Below are positions 31,724 to 38,001 of a stretch of 38,001 nt of DNA, in pieces. Positions within the stretch are counted from its first letter, which is position 1. Every line of letters begins with the position of its first letter. Source of the stretch: Coriobacteriia bacterium (lineage in GTDB: Bacteria; Actinomycetota; Coriobacteriia; Anaerosomatales; JAAXUF01); NCBI GenBank assembly GCA_013334745.1, contig JAAXWY010000020.1, forward strand, positions 1-38,001, given 5' to 3'. The translations under genes and the position numbers were made by a program. The notes beneath the pieces are model-generated. The model was not told the origin of the DNA. It saw nothing but the letters and a program-made list of their open reading frames with translations, and made no database searches.

Positions 31724-32464
31724 ATGAGGATCCTGATCTCGATCGACGACACCGACGATGCCGACAGCAAAGGCACCGGAGAGATCGCCGAGATCATCGC
31801 CGATTCGCTCGTCGCAGCAGGCCTCGCGACGGTGGGTCGCGTCACCCGCCACCAGCTCCTGATCCACCCCGACATCGCCTACACCTCGCACAACAGCTCG
31901 ATGTGCTTCGAGGCCGATATCGCCGAGGAGTCGCTCGCCGAGGTCATCGAACGCGCCGCCGAACGACTTGCCGCCGAGAGCGTCGAAGCCGCGGATCCGG
32001 GCCTTGCCGTCGTCGTCCCCGAACGCCTCGCGGACCCCGAGCGCCTGATGACCTACGGGCGCGAGGCCAAGGAGCGTGTGATCCAGAAGGCCGAGGCCTA
32101 TGCCCTTGCCGAGGAGATCGGCGCGCACCTCTCGGAGCACGGCGGAACGGGCATCGGAGTGATTGGCGCCCTCGCAGGGGCCGGACTCAAGCTCACCGGC
32201 AACGACGGCCGCTTCAAGGGCAAGTTCCGCCTCAATGCGGACGACCAGCGCGTGGCGGATGTCGAGCACATCAAGCATCAGGACATCGATGAGGTACGCA
32301 CGCTCGAAGGCGTGGTTCTTGACGACGATGAGCGCGTGGTGGTGGGTCAGCACTGCAAGCTCATCCTGCGCGACGGGATCGCGGTTCTTATGGTGCAGCC
32401 CAGCGACGAGGGTGCACCTGCGCCGTGGACAGTCGTCGACCGCAAAGCGCTCCGGGCGTTCTAG
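31724..32464 (+). CDS. TiaS-like IDDTD-motif protein
   Basis: 246 aa beginning ILISIDDTDDADSKGTGEIAEII, the conserved IDDTD-start of the TCKD domain of archaeal tRNA(Ile2) agmatidine synthetase (TiaS, DUF1743). Later parts include HQLLIHPDIAYTSHNSSMC and GAGLKLTGNDGRFKGKFR, which resemble the following FLD region. The TiaS OB-fold and zinc-ribbon that bind tRNA are missing; full TiaS is about 420 aa. Bacteria normally modify this tRNA with TilS, so this protein likely does something else, perhaps ATP-dependent phosphorylation. The chosen ATG has CGGAG upstream. It is followed nine bases later by the Cys-rich gene. Confidence 0.75.
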   Translation: MRILISIDDTDDADSKGTGEIAEIIADSLVAAGLATVGRVTRHQLLIHPDIAYTSHNSSMCFEADIAEESLAEVIERAAERLAAESVEAADPGLAVVVPERLADPERLMTYGREAKERVIQKAEAYALAEEIGAHLSEHGGTGIGVIGALAGAGLKLTGNDGRFKGKFRLNADDQRVADVEHIKHQDIDEVRTLEGVVLDDDERVVVGQHCKLILRDGIAVLMVQPSDEGAPAPWTVVDRKALRAF

Positions 32465-32473
32465 GGTAGCCCG

Positions 32474-32698
32474 GTGCCGATCGTCGAGACATCAGCCGAC
32501 CCGGCCTTCGTGGGTTCCGTAGACGACGATGCGGCGGTCACCGAAGCCGCTGCCCTGGCCTGCGAATGCGTGGGCTTCTCGCGTGACGATGATGACGAGT
32601 GCTACGTCGAATGCGACGAACCGAGCTGCTTCAACTGCCGGGCACGGCGCTGGACGCAGACAGGCTTCACCTGCACGAAGGGGTTGCTGCGCGGCTGA
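32474..32698 (+). CDS. Cys-rich small protein resembling a SPASM tail
   Basis: 74 aa from a GTG. Seven Cys (30, 32, 43, 47, 52, 55, 67) are arranged as CxC, CxxxC, CxxC, then a lone C. The segment CFNCRARRWTQTG aligns closely with CRGCRAKAWQRTG of the radical SAM protein 2.3 kb upstream. A metal site (zinc or Fe-S) is likely. The start GTG has AGGGTAG upstream, nine bases after the IDDTD-protein stop, which supports co-transcription. Because it is short the call could be wrong, but the Cys pattern argues for a real protein. Confidence 0.65.
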   Translation: MPIVETSADPAFVGSVDDDAAVTEAAALACECVGFSRDDDDECYVECDEPSCFNCRARRWTQTGFTCTKGLLRG

Positions 32699-32707
32699 CG
32701 CTGCAGG

Positions 32708-33091
32708 CTACTGGGTCGGGCCGCTCGGCACCCATATCATCTCGCCGGACTGCAGCCGGTAGACCGTACCGACCGCGGTGCCGGGACCTTCGGTCTGCAC
32801 GCCCGTCTGCTTGAGCCGCGTGATCTTGCCGCCCTTGCGCGTGACGATCTCCATGTTGGGAGTGCCGGGGTTCTTCACGATCGTGGTGTCCGCGTTGGTG
32901 AGCAGGTCGTTCAGCCCAAACGAGCTGAGCGCCATGATGAGCAGACCGATGCCGATGAGCAGCGCGATGTCGAAGAGATTGCCCATCATCGACATCGGGT
33001 CTTCCTGGTGGATCGGGTGCGACAGTCGGCGGTGGCGCATGAAGGTTCCACCCGAGCCGCCTGAAAGCCGCCTGCGATCATCCAGCCCCAT
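32708..33091 (-). CDS. DUF2149 protein, ExbD-like partner
   Basis: 127 aa: a basic N-terminus, a single membrane helix (LFDIALLIGIGLLIMAL, about 39-55) with Asp41 at its start, and a C-terminal extracytoplasmic beta domain. The helix resembles the proton-carrying helix of ExbD/TolR/MotB (Asp then an aliphatic run). DUF2149 genes commonly lie beside MotA/TolQ/ExbB genes, as here. GGAGG precedes the ATG, three bases after the ExbB-like stop. It is the last gene of the six-gene minus operon. Inference: proton-channel partner that transmits force to an envelope protein. Confidence 0.75.
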   Translation of the reverse strand: MGLDDRRRLSGGSGGTFMRHRRLSHPIHQEDPMSMMGNLFDIALLIGIGLLIMALSSFGLNDLLTNADTTIVKNPGTPNMEIVTRKGGKITRLKQTGVQTEGPGTAVGTVYRLQSGEMIWVPSGPTQ

Positions 33092-33094
33092 CGC

Positions 33095-33730
33095 TCACGC
33101 CTCCAGCAGTTCGAGCGCGTACTCGATGTCGCCGATGTCTTGCATGTACGCCCGCTCGCGAAACATCGATACGACGAAGGCGATTCCGCTGACGAGCAAC
33201 GCGATGACCGTCGTCGAGAAGGCGACCACAAGGTTGTTCGATAGCGCTTCGAGGTTGCCGGATGCAAGCCCCACGAGCGCCGGGCTGATCGGGATGAGCG
33301 TGGTGATGAGGCCGATGATGGGACCGAGACGGATCCAGATCCGCGTGCGGTCGAGCCGCTTCGTGGCGAGCATCTCGACCTCGGCCAGCAACTTGGAGAG
33401 CCGCGTCCGGCTCATGTCGGCGCCCGTGCCGAGCATCTGCACGAACTGCACCACCAGCCAGTTGCTGCTCATCGTGCCGAGATCCATCACCGCCTGCGAG
33501 GGGTTATCGGACGCCGTGCTCAGACGCGCCGCGGCCACAGCCGACTCGATCTTGGCGACGGAGCGCGTGCGATCCCGTCGCAGCATCTCCAGCGTGAATC
33601 GGCCCAGCTCGAAGGCGTTGTAGACCAACGCGAACCCGAGCAGCACAAGTATCGGGTAGAACAGCGCCGTCGCGACCGGATACATCGCGACCTCGGGGTG
33701 AGCCAACGCGTTTCCGATCCTTTGAAGCAT
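33095..33730 (-). CDS. MotA/TolQ/ExbB-family proton channel protein
   Basis: 211 aa with three hydrophobic regions and the family C-terminal pattern RIWIRLGPIIGLITTLIPISPALVGLASGNLEALSNNLVVAFSTTVIALLVSG (conserved LGPxxGLxxT and AFxTTVxAL, helices 2-3). ExbB/TolQ/MotA proteins form pentamers that, with an ExbD-type partner, turn the proton gradient into mechanical work on envelope proteins. The ATG at 33730 has AGGAGG four bases upstream; a GTG directly before it is too close. It is followed three bases later by DUF2149. No TonB, flagellar or Tol-Pal gene is in view. Confidence 0.85.
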   Translation of the reverse strand: MLQRIGNALAHPEVAMYPVATALFYPILVLLGFALVYNAFELGRFTLEMLRRDRTRSVAKIESAVAAARLSTASDNPSQAVMDLGTMSSNWLVVQFVQMLGTGADMSRTRLSKLLAEVEMLATKRLDRTRIWIRLGPIIGLITTLIPISPALVGLASGNLEALSNNLVVAFSTTVIALLVSGIAFVVSMFRERAYMQDIGDIEYALELLEA

Positions 33731-33761
33731 CACGCCTCCTGAAAGTAGGCCGGTATCCTCA

Positions 33762-35555
33762 TCAACTTGCCGTCATCGAAACTGCGAGCCTCATGAACAA
33801 TCGAGATGCGGGTGACCACGCCAGTCCGATCGTGTAGGCGGCGAACAGCACCGCTATCCCGGTCCCGGTCGAGGTTCCCGTCGCAGCGTCAGCGCCGAAC
33901 CCCCCGGTGCCCGAATTCCCGATGGGCCCGCCGACCTCGTCTTTGACCTCGCTCATGACCCAGCCGCTCATCGTTGTCGACTGCGTGTACGCCGCTTCCC
34001 CACTGCCGCTCCCCCCGCTCGTCCCACCACCGACGCTGGAGCCGTCGCCGCCTGGCGCGAGCGTGGTGGTTTCGTTCGAACCGCTTCCACCAGCGGTGGC
34101 CTTATGCGAACCGCCATGAGTCGTCGTGCGTTGCGAGCCCGGCGAGTTCGAGCCCCGGCGCGGCGTAGGCTTCGGCTTGGCCGTCCCACCGTTGTTGTTA
34201 CCGGTGCTTGGTGCGGTCTCGCTCCACGTGATCGAGAGATCGTTGACCACCGGTGCCTCGTCGCCGTCCCCGGTCGTCAGCTGCAGTCGATACTTGATGC
34301 CGGACCCCTTGGTCGATACGGGCAACTTCCCGCCATTCGGGACGTCTTCCCACGTCTGCCCGTCGGTCGAGTACTCGGTCATCACCACCGAACTCCCAGG
34401 AGACGTCGACCCGACGCTGAACTTCGTGAACCACTTCATCTTGCCGACGGCGGGATCGATGAAGCCCGATGTCGCCACCCACGAAGTACGCGGCTTGTAT
34501 CGATAGCGTGCGAGCCGCGTGTTCCCGAGATCAGCTATCACGGTCGACCCGTCAGCCAGTCGCACCACCGCACGCGGATCACTTAGCACGCCACCACTCG
34601 GGGGGAGCCGCCCGATCGTGCCGTACGATTCGACGACGGTCCCGTTGTGGTCGACCTCGATGACGCGAGCGTTCTCGGAGTCGCAGATGATTGTGTTGCC
34701 GTTCGCGAGACGTCGAGCGTAGTTGGCGCCGAAGAGGTGCTTGTCGTCGGAACCGAATGCCGATGTGACGCCGAACTGCCAGACGATGCGCTTGTCCTTG
34801 GTGACCTCGATGACTCGCTGGTCCTCGGAGTCGCAGATGAGGGTGTTGCCGTTCGACAGACGTTGCGCACTGTGGGGGCGAACCAACAGACCCGCGCCCG
34901 GCCCCTCCTTCTGATACGTGCCGTACGACCAGACGATATCGAGATCCTCGTCGACCTCAATCACGCGGTTGCCGAGACTGTCGGGTATCAGGTAGTGGCC
35001 ACCACCTACGGGCTCGATGGCGAACGGGTCCAGGACCTGGCCAGCGTTGGTGCCCGTCGTCCCTCCGAAGTACCAGACGACATCGAGGTCCTTGTCGAGC
35101 CGAAAGACCCTGCCCTGCTTCTGCAGCGCACCGCGATCAACCACGATCATGCCGCCATCGTCCATCGGCAGCGCGTCGAAGGGTCGCTCAAGGCCGGGTA
35201 TATCGGCCGCCGTGTAGGTGCGAAGAACGGTGCCCGACTTCGAGATGCGCATGATGTAGCCATGCTTGCCGCATGCGACGAGATACGAGCCATCGGTCAT
35301 GACGCGCAGGGAGCGCGGCTCGAACTCGATGGCCGCGCCACTGTAGACGGTGAGCGCCTCGTAGGGCGGCGTGAGCCGTTGGTCGCCCGCCGAGTCAGCG
35401 AGGGTGAGCAGCCCACCGGTGTCCGCGAGCGTGAACGCATGCGAGCCCGCACCCTCCTTGATGACGCCCGCCATCGCAAGCGTCGGCGCCGCGATCAACA
35501 CCGAGCACGCGAGGGCGACAGCAACGACGCCGCGGATGCATCCTCTCCGCTTCAC
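33762..35555 (-). CDS. Secreted NHL/PQQ-like beta-propeller protein with C-terminal membrane anchor
   Basis: 597 aa. An N-terminal signal segment (residues about 8-28) is followed by six or so propeller blades (residues about 45-350) with repeats such as RVIEV(D/T)xD, IVW(S/Q)(Y/F)G and NGNTLICDSE. After the blades come a galactose-binding-like beta domain (about 355-450), a Ser/Gly/Pro/Thr-rich stretch, and a final hydrophobic helix (GIAVLFAAYTIGLAW). The blade pattern is that of arylsulfotransferase/NHL families, but no catalytic His pair is obvious. The GTG start overlaps the S-component-like gene as GTGA. Probable surface sensor, binder or load-bearing scaffold. Confidence 0.82.
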   Translation of the reverse strand: MKRRGCIRGVVAVALACSVLIAAPTLAMAGVIKEGAGSHAFTLADTGGLLTLADSAGDQRLTPPYEALTVYSGAAIEFEPRSLRVMTDGSYLVACGKHGYIMRISKSGTVLRTYTAADIPGLERPFDALPMDDGGMIVVDRGALQKQGRVFRLDKDLDVVWYFGGTTGTNAGQVLDPFAIEPVGGGHYLIPDSLGNRVIEVDEDLDIVWSYGTYQKEGPGAGLLVRPHSAQRLSNGNTLICDSEDQRVIEVTKDKRIVWQFGVTSAFGSDDKHLFGANYARRLANGNTIICDSENARVIEVDHNGTVVESYGTIGRLPPSGGVLSDPRAVVRLADGSTVIADLGNTRLARYRYKPRTSWVATSGFIDPAVGKMKWFTKFSVGSTSPGSSVVMTEYSTDGQTWEDVPNGGKLPVSTKGSGIKYRLQLTTGDGDEAPVVNDLSITWSETAPSTGNNNGGTAKPKPTPRRGSNSPGSQRTTTHGGSHKATAGGSGSNETTTLAPGGDGSSVGGGTSGGSGSGEAAYTQSTTMSGWVMSEVKDEVGGPIGNSGTGGFGADAATGTSTGTGIAVLFAAYTIGLAWSPASRLFMRLAVSMTAS

Positions 35556-36136
35556 TCGCCCACCCCCGGCGGAGCAGCACTCTCGGCGATGCCCGCGAGC
35601 TGCGGAATCTGGGCGCGAATGAGCGTGCGAAGGATGAGCGCGGCGACGAGCCCTCCGAGCGCTCCAAAGGCGATGTGCAGCACCAACTGCAGCGTGATTC
35701 CGGTGGCGAGCACCGCTCCCGTGAGTCCCGCCGCCCACCCCTGCACAAGGTCGACAGCCACCTTGGCTGAGTGCGCAAGCGCGCCGGCAACGATCGCCGG
35801 CAGGAACTGATCGAAACGCTGGCCGAAGAGCGGTGCCAGCGCATCGAGTACCAGCCCCGGGAGCACGTACTTGGCTATCGTGAAGAAGATGGCGGCGTCG
35901 CTGGGCTGGAAGATGGCGACGAGCGTCCCTCCCAGAAGCCCCATGAGAGCGCCTGCACCCGGATAGCGCACGACCGAGCGGCCAACGATGAGCGCGGCGA
36001 TCCAAAGCACCCCCGCGTGACCCGGGAGCTTGATCGGCATCCGCAGCACCGACTTGGCGATGAGGATGAGCACCGCGACGAGCGCGATGACCGTCATCTC
36101 GCGCACGCCGAGCTTCGATGTCTGTGACCTGCTCAC
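35552..36136 (-). CDS. ECF-transporter S-component-like membrane protein
   Basis: 194 aa with about six hydrophobic segments, starting after a polar 14-residue leader. ALIVGRSVVRYPGAGALMGLLGGTLVAI and FTIAKYVLPGLVLDAL give the substrate-binding-subunit feel of ECF S components. No ECF ATPase or T component is nearby. The GTG start at 36136 overlaps the stop of the upstream gene as GTGA, and its own stop overlaps the propeller gene, so both ends are coupled. Substrate unknown; the call is a fold-level guess. Confidence 0.55.
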   Translation of the reverse strand: MSRSQTSKLGVREMTVIALVAVLILIAKSVLRMPIKLPGHAGVLWIAALIVGRSVVRYPGAGALMGLLGGTLVAIFQPSDAAIFFTIAKYVLPGLVLDALAPLFGQRFDQFLPAIVAGALAHSAKVAVDLVQGWAAGLTGAVLATGITLQLVLHIAFGALGGLVAALILRTLIRAQIPQLAGIAESAAPPGVGE

Positions 36137-36591
36137 CTTACCTGTATCTCCGTCACGTCTCTGACCCTCATATCGCGCGGGATCAACGGACCCGCCACCT
36201 TCACAGTGCCTCGCTTCGCAACGTCGAGCACGGTATCCGGGCCGAGGTCGGCATACGCGATCTCGAGCCGCCCGCTGTCACGCGTCCCCATGCCAAGAAC
36301 GGTCACGGTGCTACAGCCCGAGACGCCCGCAGCTGCGAGCACATCGACCACGGGTGCGCCCCGCTCCACGCCGCCCTGAGTCGTGACGGTCCGCTCGCCA
36401 ACCGCTGCCAGCCCGGCTAGATCGAACGAAGCGATCTCGTCTCCGTCACGAGTCACGCGGACGCGGTACGCGCCCTGTGGTGCATTCGGCGACGTGACCG
36501 ACCGCTCGGCGTACCATCCGAGCCCCATCGCGGCCACAAGCACAACGACGACAGCGATCACAGTGATGCGGCTTCGCCTCGGCATGCTCAT
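36133..36591 (-). CDS. Membrane-anchored protein with sulfite-oxidase-like fold
   Basis: 152 aa: a basic N-terminus, one membrane helix (about 9-27) and an outward-facing domain. VERGAPVVDVLAAAGVSGCSTVTVLGMG resembles the GVxLxDVLxxAG element of the molybdopterin-binding (sulfite-oxidase) fold, but the protein is far too short for a complete cofactor enzyme, so it may be a binding-only relative. Its stop overlaps the S-component-like gene. The same operon carries surface and channel proteins, which suggests an extracytoplasmic ligand-binding or adaptor role (inference). Confidence 0.6.
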   Translation of the reverse strand: MSMPRRSRITVIAVVVVLVAAMGLGWYAERSVTSPNAPQGAYRVRVTRDGDEIASFDLAGLAAVGERTVTTQGGVERGAPVVDVLAAAGVSGCSTVTVLGMGTRDSGRLEIAYADLGPDTVLDVAKRGTVKVAGPLIPRDMRVRDVTEIQVR

Positions 36592-36607
36592 CGCGAAGCG
36601 CCCGTCA

Positions 36608-38001
36608 CTAGCGCTTCAGGACGAGGCCGTCGACCTCGACACGCTTATGTCGAGTCACGCCCACATTGACGAGCTTGACCGTGTACGCCTTCGTTCCGCT
36701 CGACCTCGAAAGGATTCGGAATACCTGGCGGTACCTCGTCTTCGTCGAGTGCAGGTTTACGGTCGCGACCTTCGATCCACGGTAGTAGACAGCGACCTTG
36801 CCCATCGTCGGGCCGGTCTTGGCGACGAGATAGAGCGTCCCCTTGGTGAATGAGACGGTGGCGGAAGCGCCCTTCCTCGTGGTGTATCGGGTCGACCCCC
36901 CGTAGTAGTACTTGCTGCGAGCGGTGCTCCAGCCCGAGGCGTACCGCAGCTTGGCCTGATCGTAGGGGACCAGCGTGCAGGTGATGGTGGTCCAGTCGCT
37001 GGCCAGACCGGCTGCGTCAAACGCCCGGGCCCGGAAGTAGTTGTTCGAGCCGTCAGTACCGACGAAGACCGCTGATGTCGCGAGTGTGGATCTCCACGTG
37101 GTCCAGGAAGCGGTGGTGCTGCTACGCCGCTGGACCTCGTAGCTCGCCAGCCCGGAGACCGTGTCTGTAGCACCCCACGAAACACTGAAGCTGCGTCCCG
37201 CACTTGCGGGCGTCGTCATCGCCGGAGACATAAGGAAGACCGCCTCGGGTGTTGATGTATCGACCTTGAAATCGAGTGTCGCGGTTGCGCTGAAGCTCGA
37301 ACCGTCGGTATCGAGGAACGACAGCGTGGACAGCCCACCGGGGATGGTCACCGGGCCGGTGTAGGTAGTCCACTCGCTTGGCGACGCCTCGAACGAGTAG
37401 AGACTGGTGCGGCCCGCGAGCGTGTTGAGCGCGACCGTGGGGACCGTCTGGTACCAGCCGTCCTCGCCGTCGGGCACACCGGGCGTGACCTCGACCTGCG
37501 GGCGCGCGACGAGTGGGAGCGCCGTGGCCGTCTCGGTGCGAGCGCCGACGTTGGTCGCGAGATCGAACGCGCGTATCTCGTAGTGGTAGGGCGTGCCGTT
37601 CGTCAGCCCGGTGTCGGCGAACGACGTCGCGGTGGGCGCGAGACTCGCCAGCAGTTCGTGGCGATTGGAGTACGCGGCGCCCACGGGCGCACTGGTCCAG
37701 CGATAGACCCTGTAGCCCGCAACCGCCACGTTGTCGGTCGCAGGAGCCCACGTCACGCTCGCCGTCGCATCACCTGCGACGGCCGAGACTATCGGCGGTG
37801 CGCTCGGGGGGATGGCGTCGGCGGCCCCGAGTGCGACGTCTGTGTCGGCGTCACTCAGCGTGAATCCCTCAGCAGGCGGCCACGCGATACCGCCGATCGT
37901 CACTCGCAGCGGAACCCCGTAAGGCACAGCCGCACGGAAGTCGCCCGTCGCTCCGGCCGGGCCGAGGTCCTCGTCATCAACGACGTAGTTCACATCGTCA
38001 T
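36608..38001 (-). CDS. Fibronectin type III-containing surface protein (N-terminus beyond the window)
   Basis: At least 464 aa; the reading frame stays open to the right edge, so the true start and signal are outside. Visible parts are a beta-rich leader, an FN3 domain (about residues 66-160, SVTWAPATDNVAVAGYRVYR...), a second beta domain, an Ig-like stretch (AGRSFSVSWGATDTVSGLASYEVQRR), and a C-terminal 110-residue beta domain ending VDGLVLKR, which resembles carbohydrate- or cell-wall-binding modules. It probably leads the operon of envelope proteins that follows (16 bp before the next gene). Function: surface adhesion or polymer binding (inference). Confidence 0.75.
   Translation of the reverse strand, partial: DDVNYVVDDEDLGPAGATGDFRAAVPYGVPLRVTIGGIAWPPAEGFTLSDADTDVALGAADAIPPSAPPIVSAVAGDATASVTWAPATDNVAVAGYRVYRWTSAPVGAAYSNRHELLASLAPTATSFADTGLTNGTPYHYEIRAFDLATNVGARTETATALPLVARPQVEVTPGVPDGEDGWYQTVPTVALNTLAGRTSLYSFEASPSEWTTYTGPVTIPGGLSTLSFLDTDGSSFSATATLDFKVDTSTPEAVFLMSPAMTTPASAGRSFSVSWGATDTVSGLASYEVQRRSSTTASWTTWRSTLATSAVFVGTDGSNNYFRARAFDAAGLASDWTTITCTLVPYDQAKLRYASGWSTARSKYYYGGSTRYTTRKGASATVSFTKGTLYLVAKTGPTMGKVAVYYRGSKVATVNLHSTKTRYRQVFRILSRSSGTKAYTVKLVNVGVTRHKRVEVDGLVLKR

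Noticed and set aside
1-38001. tRNA, rRNA, CRISPR, transposon or prophage genes
   Set aside because: I saw no cloverleaf-like tRNA, repeat-spacer pattern, integrase or transposase motif; a tRNAscan or CRISPR search would be decisive.

Overview
The window is a high-GC, gene-dense stretch of a bacterial chromosome. It has tight operons, many 4-bp GTGA/ATGA start-stop overlaps and frequent GTG starts. Base composition, gene style and content (SPASM radical SAM protein, DUF2149/ExbB pair, an archaeal-looking IDDTD protein, hemerythrin) suggest an anaerobic or microaerophilic actinobacterium, perhaps a Coriobacteriia relative. That placement is inference; no rRNA or marker gene is present. I saw no tRNA, rRNA, CRISPR array, transposase or prophage gene.

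Layout. 0.2-2.2 kb (minus): short-chain dehydrogenase, then the branched-chain amino-acid exporter pair azlC-azlD. 2.3-3.2 kb (plus): a HepT/MntA-type toxin-antitoxin pair whose nucleotidyltransferase carries an N-terminal XRE helix-turn-helix. 3.2-5.5 kb: a GyrI-like effector-binding protein facing an MHS-family MFS transporter. 5.7-10.0 kb: a five-gene minus operon (iron-sulfur-type flavoprotein, FMN reductase, epimerase-like protein, CPBP intramembrane protease, membrane protein) divergent from a TetR regulator, with two near-identical palindromic operators between them. 10.1-10.9 kb: a hemerythrin with an altered iron ligand, and a VOC protein.

11.0-24.9 kb is the centrepiece, a surface-polysaccharide locus. 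It holds four paralogous secreted GH26-family glycoside hydrolases (three in a minus-strand row, one coupled to a synthase), a GT39-like membrane glycosyltransferase, a processive BcsA-like GT2 synthase, a Wzx-type flippase, two soluble-type GT2 enzymes, a polysaccharide deacetylase and a DPM1/GtrB-like GT2. A sequence matching the cyclic-di-GMP-I (GEMM) riboswitch sits directly before the third GH26 gene. Perfect TGTGA-N6-TCACA sites lie in the promoter regions at both ends of the synthetic genes. The simplest reading is a c-di-GMP- and CRP/FNR-controlled exopolysaccharide system, possibly making a beta-mannan-like polymer because of GH26, with several dedicated surface hydrolases.

25.0-29.0 kb (minus): small membrane proteins (HsmA-like, a 6-TM protein, a membrane/PAS sensor pair), a lipoprotein and an aldo/keto reductase. 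29.2-32.7 kb: a radical SAM/SPASM protein, a MalY/PatB-type aminotransferase, a TiaS-like IDDTD protein and a tiny Cys-rich protein resembling the tail of the SPASM protein. 32.7-38.0 kb (minus): a coupled operon of a fibronectin-III surface protein (cut by the window edge), a membrane-anchored possible sulfite-oxidase-fold domain, an ECF S-component-like protein, a secreted beta-propeller, a MotA/TolQ/ExbB channel and a DUF2149 protein. It looks like a proton-motive-force-driven envelope system of unknown substrate.
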